The notes beneath the pieces are model-generated. The model made no database searches and had not been told where the DNA came from. It was given only the letters and a program-made list of their open reading frames with translations. The position numbers and the translations under genes were made by a program. From Cycas panzhihuaensis (lineage: Eukaryota; Cycadophyta), in the NCBI GenBank assembly GCA_023213395.1, contig CM041465.1, forward strand, positions 121,403,741-121,467,740: a stretch of 64,000 bases of DNA, in the 5' to 3' direction. Position 1 is the stretch's first letter. Every line of letters starts with the position of its first letter. Below, piece by piece: positions 54,743-64,000 of the stretch.

Positions 54743-55093
54743 GTCATTGTTTTTCTAGTTCTGGCGGCCACTGTGGGCCCCATTCCTCGATCAAAATTTG
54801 TTGTTTTTCTAGTTCCTGGCACGGTTGTGGGCCCCATTCCTCGATCAAGGCGCGATTTCAGCCATTGTAGGCCCCACATTCCTCGATCAAGGCTTGCTTT
54901 TTCTAGTTCTGGCGGCGGTTGTGGGCCCCATTCCTCGATCAAGGCGATTTCTAGCCACTGGGCCCCACATTCCTTAGACAAGGTCATTGTTTTTCTAGTT
55001 CTGGCGGCCGGTTGTGGGCCCCATTCCTCGATCAAAATTGCTTTTTTTCTAGTTCTGGCATTTAGTCATGGGCCCCACATTCCTCAACAAAAT
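54743..55093 (+). repeat. GGGCCC-rich tandem array inside copia C
   Basis: Seven units of 37-58 bp, each ending GGCCCCA(CA)TTCCTCGATCAA or a variant. The units that begin TTTTCTAGTTCTGGCGG sit near 54751, 54804, 54898, 54994 and 55045. They alternate with shorter units beginning ATTTC(T)AGCCA at about 54853 and 54948, giving a higher-order pattern. The last unit ends CATTCCTCAACAAAATGGAG, which is also the start of the integrase tail. The 176-codon minus ORF over this region is a by-product of the repeat. Confidence 0.9.
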
Positions 55094-57310
55094 GGAGCCT
55101 CGAGCGGATGAGCAGAACTTTGGCCAATAAAGCCGAGCTATGATGCATGCACAAGGACTCACTCGAGCTTCTTGGCGAAGCATTTCACACACCGCCTATG
55201 TGGCCAATCGCAATCCTACTACAAGAGTCACCAACATGACACCCGAGGAGGCATGGTGCGGCAAAAAGCCCTCTTGTCGACCATTTGAGGACTTTTGGGT
55301 GCATTGCTTATATGCACATTCCGTCGACAAAGGAAGAAATTAGACAAGCATAGTCTAAAATGCATCTTTGTAGGTCATGCCATTCACAGCAAAGCCTACA
55401 AGTTGTATGATCCTATAGGAAGCAAATGCATCTCTCAAGAGATGTCATCTTTCTTGAAGAAGATCACCGAGGAGGTGCAAACAAGCATCCATGCAACCTC
55501 CCATTGACAAAGGCAAGAAGATTGTTGAGGCCTTCCTTCCTCTCAATCCTCTACACCATGTTCATCATCTGCACCGGTGGACCGTCTACTTCAATCGAAT
55601 TTGCTCCACTTGATCCAAGCACATCTTACGTTGACCAACCACTTACACGGAAGATCTTGAGGTTCAAGTAACTTCAATTCAAAAGTTACCAAAAAGTTAC
55701 ACACAAATAGTTCGTGAGTCACATTATTGAAGGAAAACGTCCATCTAAATATCGGCAGCAAACCAATTATGCACTTATGGCTGAAGTGCTTTGTGTTGAT
55801 GAGCCTTCCACTTTTGAGGAGGCTTCCAAAATGAAAATTAGAAGGCTGCCATGGATGAAGAAATCCATTCTATTGAAAAGAATGGTACTTGGAATTTGGT
55901 TGAATTGCCTAAACACAAACAGGCAATCAGTTGCAAATGGGTCTACAAGACCAAATTCCATTCTGATGGTTCACTTATAAGCGTAAAGCACGCCTTGTCG
56001 CAAAAGGTTTTAAACTAAAAGAAGGCAAAGATTATGAAGAAACTTTTGCACCAGTGGCGAACACGAATACCATCAGACTTCTCTTGGCCTTAGCTGCTCA
56101 ATGCAAATGGCCTGTTTACCAGATGGACGTGAAGAGCGCCTTTCTTAATGGCGATCTTCAGGAGGAGGTGTATTTGGAGCAACCTCCCGGATACAAAGTA
56201 CAAGGCAAGGAGCATCTTGTATATCGCCTAAAAAAGGCGTTGTATGGCTTGAAGCAAGCTCCGAGGGCATGGTACTCGAAGATCGATGACTACTTCTTGA
56301 GACATGGGTTTCATCGATCTACTTCAGATCCTAATCTGTATATAAAAATGGAAAAAACCATGTAATTTTTGTTGCCTTGTATGTAGATGACTTAGTTGAT
56401 CACTGGTAGTGACACTAAGATGATTCATATTCTCCAAGATGATTTGAAGAGAAGTTTTGAGATGACAGATCTTGGATTTCTCCATTATTTTTTAGGCTTT
56501 GAGATATGGCAACAGCCGGGCTATATCTTCATCTCCCAAGCGAAATATTCTTGGGACATTTTACAGCGGTTCAGGATGCACGATTTCAAAACTGTGCCTA
56601 CACCTATGGAGAATGGATCTAAGCTTACTCTCAATGAGGAAGCTACACCAGCAGATCCCACACTTTACCGGCAGTTGATTGGGAGTCTCATTTATCTCAC
56701 CAACACTCGACCGGACATCTCATTTGCTGTTGGGATTTGCTCACGTTACATGTCTCAACCCAATCGGATACATTGGAATGCGATAACGCATACTTATGTA
56801 CATCAAAGGCACATTACAGCATGGCCTTGAGTATGCACATAATGAGAACGTCACTCTGGAAGGGTTCTCAGATTCTGATTGGGCAGGTTGCCAAGATAGC
56901 AGGAGATAAACTTGGGATCTTGTTTTCCCTTGGTTGTTGATTGTTTCGTGGAGTTGCAAGAAGCAACCCAATGTTACCTTGTCCTCCATCGAGCAGTACA
57001 AAGGCTGCGATCGGTAGCCTTGTGAGGCTATCTGGCTATGACGGGTTCTTGGGGAACTTGGACTTGGGCAGGGTCACCCCACCAGGGTACATTGCGGCAA
57101 TCAAAGTGTGCTCAAGGTAGCTAAGAATCCGGTCTTTCATGCGGACAAGACACATCGAGGTTCATCATCACTTCATCAGAGAACATGTTCAGATTGGTGA
57201 GATCAACCTCCAGTACAAACCTATAGAGGAGCAGACAGCAGACATCTTTACCAAGCCTCTTGGTAGAGATAAGTTTGTAAAATTCAGATGGTCTTGGTGT
57301 CAGGCTTAAC
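55085..57310 (+). pseudogene. Copia C integrase tail, reverse transcriptase and RNase H (broken)
   Basis: It begins in the integrase at QNGASS-like sequence matching B NGVSERMNRT, then RSISHTAYVANRNPTTRVTN. RT is at 55700-56365 ([59 protein letters not shown]). The YVDD at 56380-56391 is followed by a +1 shift. The segment 56396-56830 continues RT (LGFLHYFLGFEIWQQPGYIF, LYRQLIGSLIYLTNTRPDI). RNase H pieces run to the end. Few premature stops but many one-base gains or losses compared with B. Confidence 0.9.
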
Positions 57311-57329
57311 ATTGTAAGCGATGAGGGGG

Positions 57330-57639
57330 TGTTAAACCTTATGTTTACATGTTAAGATAATGTACTTTTATTTTCATGTAATATGAGTACTTTTTACTTT
57401 AGGGGTGACTTATCACTTAAGTGATAAAGTGCACACCCACATTCTTTCTAGTGACACAACGTTGTCACTAAAGGGTCAAATGGACCCTCATGCACTTTTG
57501 CTCCTTCATTCATGTTTTGTCTTTTTGCTTTCTGTTTACCTTGAGTTTATTATACTTGTTTGTATTTCTGCAACTAGAACTAGAGTGATCCTAGTTTTTA
57601 GATCTAGGGACTGTTTAGGCCATCTAGCCTCTTTTCACA
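57330..57639 (+). repeat. 3' LTR of copia C with internal deletion
   Basis: It matches the 5' LTR at both ends but lacks about 230 bp between two copies of TTGCTC (near 54153 and 54382 in the 5' LTR). It is preceded by the purine tract GATGAGGGGG. Confidence 0.92.
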
Positions 57640-57644
57640 GAATG

Positions 57645-58140
57645 CACCTAACATTGATGGTTTATCTTGTCGAAAGCAAATTTTCTCTTCTTGAAGTAAG
57701 AGACTCTCAAGTTGATTGAAAGTCAATGTAGCAAGTGTGTCGTCTCTCATGATTAATGATTAAGGAGATAAATCCATTAGACTCCTTTGGCAAAGCATGC
57801 AATGTGGCAGTTACAACTTCATCCCTCAAAGCTGGTTTTCCAAGAGTATTCAACTCATTACAAATTTTTTTAATAGAAGATTAAAATGTTAACATGGGCT
57901 TTACAAATCTCAAAGAATACAATTTAGTTTTTGTCATCGTAATGCAAGAATCATCTCGTCTTTCATACAATGAAGTCAAAATGCCCTAAACTTCTTTTAA
58001 AGTATGAGCACAAGTAACGTTTTGATCAACATTTACAACAACAACCATGTGAAGAAATGCTAAGGCAATTTCATTCTTAGCCTCCTCATGTCTATACGGC
58101 ACCATGTCTAAAGTTTCATCTCGATCCATTTCTTCTACGC
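57645..58140 (-). pseudogene. Copia D gag N-terminal part (right of element C)
   Basis: Minus strand: YRHEEAKNEIALAFLHM, TSLYERRDDSCITMTKTKLY, SLRFVKPMLTF and LNTLGKPALRDEVVTATLHA, parallel to the B gag at 18870-19140. It is cut by C, and its continuation is 53974 downward. The very N-terminus and the 5' LTR of D are missing. Confidence 0.88.
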
Positions 58141-58144
58141 AAAG

Positions 58145-58440
58145 ATCTATTCGATTGAGTGTTCATTGTTCATCTTAGTATCACTTTTAGTGATAGGTAA
58201 TTCCTTAACATAAAAATTGACAGAGGTAACATGTTGGTTCCAAACTTTTATGTACAAGTTCGGATCTGATAAGGATCGATGAAACCCATGTCTCAAAAAG
58301 TCGTCATTGATTTTTGAATACTGAGCAAGTGGGGCCAACTTTAAGCCATATAAAACCTTTTTAATGCGACAAACCAAATGTTCTTTTCTATGTGCCTTAT
58401 AATCAGGAGATTGCTTCAGATATACCTCTTCTAAAAGATC
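58145..58440 (-). pseudogene. Copia reverse transcriptase fragment
   Basis: Minus strand: LLEEVYLKQSPDYKAHRKEH, then LVCRIKKVLYGLKLAPLAQY and [19 protein letters not shown]. It abuts the gag of D out of normal order, so it belongs to a separate copia copy. Element A2 begins at 58441, inside this RT. The left flank pentamer of A2 is AGATC. Confidence 0.88.
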
Positions 58441-58738
58441 TGAAAAGGGTTAATGACATAAGGTCATTACATTAGTTGATTATTTCGAAAAAGGGTCTTA
58501 AGTGAACTTTAAATTAGATCACTTAAGTGAAATGCACTTTCATGTGCATTATGTGTAATTTCATTTCACCTAATTCAAATGCTCCCTCTCTCAATATAAA
58601 AGTAAAGCTCAATGGAGGAGATTCATTCTTTACCTCCCCATTTTGTGAGAGCTACTTTCTTTCTCTCAAGTCTCTCTTGCTCCCATGTTTGCCTTTGTGT
58701 TTAGTGCATGGAGATGAAGGATAGATCCACTCTTTTCA
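58441..58738 (+). repeat. 5' LTR of copia A2
   Basis: 298 bp. It shares with the A LTR the AAGTGAA...TTAAATTA..TCACTTAAGTGA block and the TGAAA...TTTCA ends. Confidence 0.88.
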
Positions 58739-58740
58739 TG

Positions 58741-60731
58741 TGGTATCAGAGCTTGCTTCCTTCATATTCCCCACTTGCACTTGCAATGGAGCCATCACTT
58801 CTTTTCCCCCACAATCCATGTGGTGAAGGAGATTGTGAAAGTGAATTTAGAAACATTTTCAAGTTATTATGATAGCATATTTTGTATTGTTTGCTTTTCC
58901 TTTCTCTTTTGCAGGTTTGGAAGCATAATACAAGGAGTTGTAAGGCCCAAGGATTCCAATCCTTTTGCCATTCATGCTATCTCATTCTTCTTTTCTTTTC
59001 CTTTTGTCCATTTAACAAGGGAAATCTCAAATTTTTCCAAAGATTTAGAAGAATGATTGTAAGGAGTTTTACCCATTTTTTAAAAATTTTGAGCCATTGA
59101 AAATATCTATCATTGTATGCTCTCACCTTGCCCATATTGGGATCCCGTGATCAAAAATGATGGAAATTTCATATGGTATCATGTGTTAATGAGATATTAG
59201 CAAGCTGAAATTTCTGCGAAATGCAATTTGATTCTTGAACTTCACAGTCTGCAAAATCGTCTACAGAGATCCAATTGAAGTGATTCCAATTGTCAAAGAT
59301 GGGGCTCGAGTCTACTTTCCAGTGCAAAAATCGGCACCTAATTTGGATGTCGTGAGGATGTTATTGTTGTTTTAGTGAACAACAGTTATGTTTAGTAAAA
59401 TTCGGAAAAATATCATTTCCTAACTTTTCGGGGTTGTCAAAACTTTCCAACTCATTTGGACCTGATTCCACTTCACGGAGATGAAGATCTGAGTCTAGTT
59501 TGCAGCACAAAAATCGGCACTCCATTTCGCATCGTGGGAGAAAGTTATTGCAGATTTAGTGAAGAGTACTTTTTGTATTAACAAAAAAAAAGTGAAGAAA
59601 AATTCTTCCTTTTATAAGGCTTAAAAGCCCATTGTAAAAGTGAGAAAAATAAACACACGGATCGAGCAATATCCGGTGTCCTCACTCACTTATTAGCATT
59701 GCATTTCAGCACTCTAAAATCACTCAAAGCGACACACCAAAGACACTTCAAGCAAGCACTCCAAAAGCACTCCAAGCATTATTTTCGTTAAATGTCGTTT
59801 GATGCAATTCGATAATCTTTTCACTCTTCCTAAAAGGAACGCATCACGTCGCTATTTTCCGCCATCTTGTACTGTTCACACACTCGCCAAGGTTGAGATA
59901 CCTTGGTTGGCGAATCTTAGTGCCATAAGGGAGGTGTGGGTTTCACGTCGGGGCTGGCCTAAACCGGAATATTGGTGGGGTTTGGTTAACCATCCCATCG
60001 TGCCTCAATCAGGGATCATCCACGATAACCAACCGAGAAAGCTGAAACTTTAATGCAAGATTAAAATGGCCCCGATCCAATATCCGTCATAGCCATGGGT
60101 ATGCACGCATTACCACTCTTTAGAGGAGGTATATAGCGCTCATTGGTGGTGGGTGAGGATTGGGAGTACCTGGGCTTCGTTGTGACTTGGATTTCATCAC
60201 CAAGCACGATTGCGGGTATCGCGGGTGAAGGCCAAATTAATTCTACTAGAAGCCTAGGCATCCCTTCAACAACCTCAACTACACGTTGGACACAAGTTAG
60301 AGGTTATTGGGTTGATTACGCATCCTACATTTGAGTTTCAAGTTGTGTAAACCCAATGATGTCAACTTCTACATTGGCCTACAATCTTGTATATTGATCA
60401 CTTACTTATTTGTAAAAAGTGATCCATAGTGTAATCACAATCATAGTGCTTCTCATATTCCTGCTGCGTCAGGTTAATATTTGCCACAAGTGTTAGTGGC
60501 CAATTTTTATCATAGTGCTTCTCATATTCCTGCTGCGTCAGGTTAATATTTGTCACAAGTGTTGGTGACTTTTCTCTAAGTTGCTCCCTTCATCTTTGAG
60601 CAACCATTCTCACTTCTTCTTCCTTCTTCTACACTACTTCATTACATTTCCCATTTATAAATAGTGATCGGTCATTTATTACCATCACTTTTATAGTCTC
60701 TTGTTCATTTCTTCCCTTCTAAAAAGACACA
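58741..60731 (+). other. Primer-binding site and 2-kb leader of copia A2
   Basis: TGGTATCAGAGC is at 58741-58752. The leader contains blocks shared with A (for example ACTCGCCA..GTT near 59881, GATCCAATATCCGTCATAG near 60074). A 69-bp direct tandem duplication starts at 60441 and at 60510 (TCATAGTGCTTCTCATATTC). No protein is evident. Confidence 0.82.
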
Positions 60732-61740
60732 ATGTCTTCACAATTCAAGCAAAATGTGAACTGCATTCTAAAAGGGAAAGAAAATTGGGACATGTGGTTC
60801 ACTGGTGTCAGAAATGCTGCAAAGTATGAAGGTCTATGGAGAGATCACTTACAACCTACACCACATTGCATTCTGACTACCACAAGCGCTTGACAGAGGT
60901 GCTCAACCGCTCTCCCAAGGCGTAGCTAAACGCCAATGGGAACTTGATGATGATAAAATCCGTGCGGGATCTCGCTTGTCACCGATTATTCCTGCATAAT
61001 CTCATTGATGAAGGCATGTACATGATCTGACATGGAAAGTTCTTGAAGTTCTTAAGAAGAACTTTGACACTAAATCGGACTTAGAATTTGTTCACTTAGT
61101 CAAGATGAACAAATTGAAAATGCAAAAGGACATGCAAGTGAGTCAATCAATCTCCTTCGTCCAATCAAGCAAGCCATTGATAAAGATTTTAAAACTCAAT
61201 GTATTACATGGGCTTTCTTGATTCGGTCATGTCTCCATATCCTAGATTATAAAAATCTATTGGGAGTCTTCAATCCATTGGAACTTTAAAGACCCTAAAC
61301 TTTGAGGATCTTCGATAAGTTCATTGAATTTGATAAGACCTTTGATACCAACTTTGCCACTACATCGGATCCAATTGATCTCGCTTTTGAAGTGGAAGAA
61401 GATCTTTGTTACACCAAAATCAAGGTCAATACTCTCGTAGAGGTGGTAATTCGAGGAAGAGGAAGAGGTAGACAACAAGGACAACGTCCTCTTAGTCAAC
61501 AGGCTCCTCAATTCCAACAAAAAGCAGTCTCAAGGCCAAGGGCAAAATAATCAACTTTGGACCTAGATCCGATGTCGAGAGACAATCTAGCCGACCTAAT
61601 ACTTGGTGGAAATCAAACAATCGTGTGCCAAAGGTGTAATAGAAGAGGACATTATGCCAAAAATTGCGAGCGCCACCAACAAACTACCAAGTTATCAACG
61701 CCATGGTGCACATAATGTTGATAATACTTCTTTTGAAGAT
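60732..61740 (+). pseudogene. Copia A2 gag (broken)
   Basis: The ATG at 60732 begins MSSQFKQNVNCILKGKENWD, followed by MWFTGVRNAAKYEGLW. After frameshifts near 60880 and 61000 the ORF 61302-61550 reads FDKFIEFDKTFDTNFATTSD and an Arg/Gly-rich tail (RGRGRGRQQGQR). The zinc knuckle CQRCNRRGHYAKNC (near 61627-61668) is intact. It is the best guide to the damaged gag of A. Confidence 0.88.
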
Positions 61741-62640
61741 GCTTTTGGTGGAGCATAATTTGCTCATGCACACCTTCAAAGAATTGGGACCACTTCATCA
61801 AATGTTGTTGATAGATCCACTAAGTATATTGAGGCTCATTGTGGCTATGCTTATTCACTTTTGCCTTCACCACTTGGAGTTGCAAATAGTGCTACCTCAA
61901 ATACTTCATCGTGGGTCATGGATCGGAGCAACACAACACATGACTTGTCATCGCCAGTTCTTTCAAGATTTTGACTCTGAAGTTCGTGGTGTTGTACACA
62001 TGGCTGACAAATCATCTCAGCCAGTCGAAGGACTTGGAACAGTTTGCACGAAACTCCTGGCCTTCCAAATTTTACACTTGTTGATGTTTTATATATATTC
62101 ACCTCTGAGCGAGAATCGCTCTCCACATCCACCCTTGTCTCTCGTGGATTTGATCCGAGTGTAATCGCAAACAATCAAACTCTCGTGTCATTCACCCTCC
62201 TTCAAATCTTTGTGGTTATGACCGGAATTCTTGATGGTAAACTTTTCGCCTAAGCGGCTCACCATCCTCTGAAGTCAACTATGTTGATGATGAATTTGTT
62301 TTACCACAACCCGACTCCTCAAAAGTTGTCCCAAGCAGCTTTATGGCATGCTCGTATGGGCCATATCAAAATTGATCGTTTAAGAGAACTACAAGACACT
62401 CTTCTGGTTTGCCTAAGTTCCTCCAAGCCCTTTAAATGTGAAGCATGTATTATTGCTAAATCTCAAAGACAACCCTTTCCTCATAGTCAGTGGAAATCTA
62501 CCCAACCTTTGCAGCTTGTACACTCAGATATATGCGGTCCTATGCCCATCCCTTCTATCAAGTAGTGGTACTATATTACTTTCATTGATGATTTTACCAA
62601 GAAAGTATGGGTTGCTTTTCTTGCAAAGAACGATGAAGTT
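61741..62640 (+). pseudogene. Copia A2 protease and integrase N-terminus (broken)
   Basis: The protease region SSWVMD is followed by two one-base losses that destroy the Asp-Ser-Gly-Ala motif but leave TQHMTCH-like codons in another frame. VHMADKSSQPVEGLGTVC and LVDVLYI follow. The integrase finger reads ALWHARMGHIKIDRLRELQD and FKCEACIIAKSQ (HHCC intact), then LVHSDICGPMPIPSIK (first Asp) with a CAG codon just before LVHSD. Confidence 0.87.
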
Positions 62641-64000
62641 TTTCTATGTTTCAAGCTTTCAAGGCCCGCGTGGAAAATGAATCGGATTCAAGATCAAAAT
62701 ACTCGGGATCGACAATGGTGGCGAGTACACACCCAGTGAGTTCGAATCGTACCTACGTCAATGTGGAATCAAACATCGGACCCTTTGCGGTACACCCCAA
62801 AAAATGGAGTTCCGAGGCGTATGAGCAGGACCATCATGAATATGGCTCGTGCTATCTTTGGTATATAAGAATGTCCCTATCTATCTTTGGGTGAGGCTAT
62901 ACGGGCTGCATGTATTGCATCAACACCATTAGTCCCTCCAAGCTCGGCCCCTCTCCACATGAAATGTGGTATGAACAAACCCCTCTATCTCGCACTTGAA
63001 TTTTTGGCTCTACTTGTTATGCTCATATTTTGCAGGAACATAGAAATAAGCTCCAAGATAGAGCCATCAAAGGCATCTTTGTCGGATACCCTATGGACAA
63101 AAAGGGATACAAGGTTTTTATACCTTGAGGCAAAATCATCATCACTAGAGATGTTATCTTTGCAGGCGAAGATCAATTACTCGAGACTTGACTCCAAGGC
63201 GCCTTCATACCGATTTAATGATGCTCCGAATTTGATGTCCAGATTCCAAAATTTAGGGGGGGAGATGTTGAACAGATGCTTAAAATCTTGGAATCTGACA
63301 ATAGAGCCTCGGAGGATACAAGCTGTGACTCCAATCCAATGTGTACACATCCAGCACCATCATTTGTGCACAGCCAAGTTGACAAAGGCAAAGCCATAGC
63401 AGAAGGATCATCTTCTCCAACATCTGTGGCTGGCCCATCTTCTCCAGCATCGTCAACTTCCTCCGTGCCAAATATTTCACATGATCCTTTTCAGGATCAA
63501 AACGAAGACCAAGAGGTTGTGGAAATGAAAACCTCATTCCCAACTCGAGGTTTTCGTGAAGCCTACCAGCTACACACGGACATGCGACCAGATGAGGTAG
63601 GCAAAGCGGCACTAGAAGTGCCCATAGAGCAAGGATGCATGAATCACTTTCCGTTAAGCTTGAACCGTGAGCGCATCTTGCTCTTAATGAAGAGCCCCTA
63701 ACGTACCAAGAAGTCGTAAAGCATGCGGCTTGGAGAAATGCCATGTATGAAGAGTATCAATCTCTTTTTAAGAATGGTACATGGGAGCTTGTTGATCTAC
63801 CACTTGGAAGAAAGGTAGTTCAAAATAAATGGGTGTTCAAAAACAAGTATAGATCAGATGGCACCCTAGAAAACACAAGGCGAGGTTGGTAGCAAAAGGA
63901 TTCACGCAAAGGGAAGGCATTGACTACATGAAATCTTTGCTCCTACAACCAAGTGGCCTACAATCGAACTCTAATAGCCTTGGTCGCTCAGCGAGGTTGG
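62641..64000 (+). pseudogene. Copia A2 integrase core and start of reverse transcriptase (broken, truncated by window)
   Basis: Integrase continues in several frames: a DNGGEYT-like region near 62712, WSSEAYEQDHHEYG (shifted E..NRT region), and the C-terminal FGSTCYAHIL-like and KGIFVGYPMDKKGYK stretch. The linker ORF 63276-63701 is Ser/Pro-rich. RT begins at about 63720 (HAAWRNAMYEEYQSLFKNGT, NKWVFKNKYRSDGTLE). One-base losses are frequent and stops are few. Confidence 0.85.

Larger units (their letters stand above)
53980..57639 (+). mobile_element. Copia element C, with a tandem array in place of gag to integrase
   Basis: It is inserted in the gag of D with the exact duplication GAATG (53975-53979 and 57640-57644). 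The 5' LTR (53980-54520) is followed by the primer site TGGTATTAGAGC (54523-54534) and a leader shared with F. Then a GGGCCC-rich tandem array (about 54743-55093) joins directly to the integrase tail, RT and RNase H. Gag, protease and most of integrase are missing. The 3' LTR (57330-57639) lacks about 230 bp. The shared parts of the two LTRs are almost identical, so this is a young insertion of the B family. Confidence 0.92.
58441..64000 (+). mobile_element. Copia element A2 (relative of A), running off the window
   Basis: The 5' LTR at 58441-58738 (TGAAAAGGG...CTTTTCA) is followed by the primer site TGGTATCAGAGC at 58741-58752, then a leader of about 2 kb, gag, PR, INT and the start of RT at the window edge. 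The order, leader length and protein motifs match copia A, but the LTR sequence has diverged, so it is a sister subfamily. Like A it inserted into a minus-strand copia RT, but at a different site. Confidence 0.92.

Noticed and set aside
54505-55035. 176-codon minus-strand ORF with a repeated EEWGP/DRGMGP peptide
   Set aside because: It is the antisense reading of the GGGCCC tandem array in copia C. The repeat has no codon-level conservation and no start context, so it is a shadow and not a repeat protein.
54743-55093. CRISPR-like array or cloning-vector polylinker
   Set aside because: The units are contiguous with no unique spacers, so it is not CRISPR. CTAGTTCT near GGCGGCC recalls a plasmid polylinker, but the order and remaining bases do not match and the array is flanked by true copia sequence.
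11414-58752. tRNA gene fragments (TGGTATCAGAGC at several places)
   Set aside because: Each lies within a few bases of an LTR end and is a 12-base primer-binding site. No cloverleaf surrounds any of them.

Overview
The window looks like a repeat-choked piece of a large plant genome, most likely a gymnosperm. It is AT-rich and has almost no intact reading frames. It is built nearly entirely from decayed, nested LTR retrotransposons (Ty1/copia and Ty3/gypsy chromovirus types, primed by initiator Met-tRNA). The species assignment is inference from genome style only.

The one host-gene signal is an 81-bp exon-like block at 3894-3974 (+). It is bounded by a CAG acceptor and a GTAAGT donor, and its 27 codons resemble the start of the saccharopine-dehydrogenase part of plant LKR/SDH (lysine catabolism). 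If that is right, much of the window could be one giant intron filled by retrotransposons.

Layout. 1-2260: gypsy copy M (-), gag to RNase H. 2261-6700: little recognisable apart from the exon and a small tandem repeat. 6720-8770: a very old gypsy remnant (+). 9485-11087 and 28077-28392: copia J (-), split by copia A (+, 11088-28071, 5-bp duplication TATAG). A itself holds gypsy 1 (12517-16813) in its leader and copia B (18381-23417, duplication CAAAG) in its gag. 28393-30105: copia K (-). 30106-32491: copia H (+) with its 3' LTR. 32492-37535: copia L (+), split by gag-only element G (-, 32895-36961), which carries a broken histone H2B copy. 38103-39469: copia I (-). 39470-40217: 5' end of copia F, split by copia E (40218-46595, duplication AAGTG). 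47030-58140: copia D (-), split by gypsy 2 (-, 47514-53050, with chromodomain) and by copia C (+, 53980-57639, duplication GAATG). 58145-58440: a copia RT scrap. 58441-64000: copia A2 (+), a relative of A that runs off the window.

No coding region here appears functional. The interest lies in the insertion history, which can be read from exact target-site duplications, and in several oddities. These are the H2B capture in G, a GGGCCC-rich tandem array that replaced gag to integrase in C, a stop codon recurring at the same integrase position in several copies, reading frames that run through the polypurine tract into the 3' LTR, and two contrasting decay styles (transition stops versus small indels).
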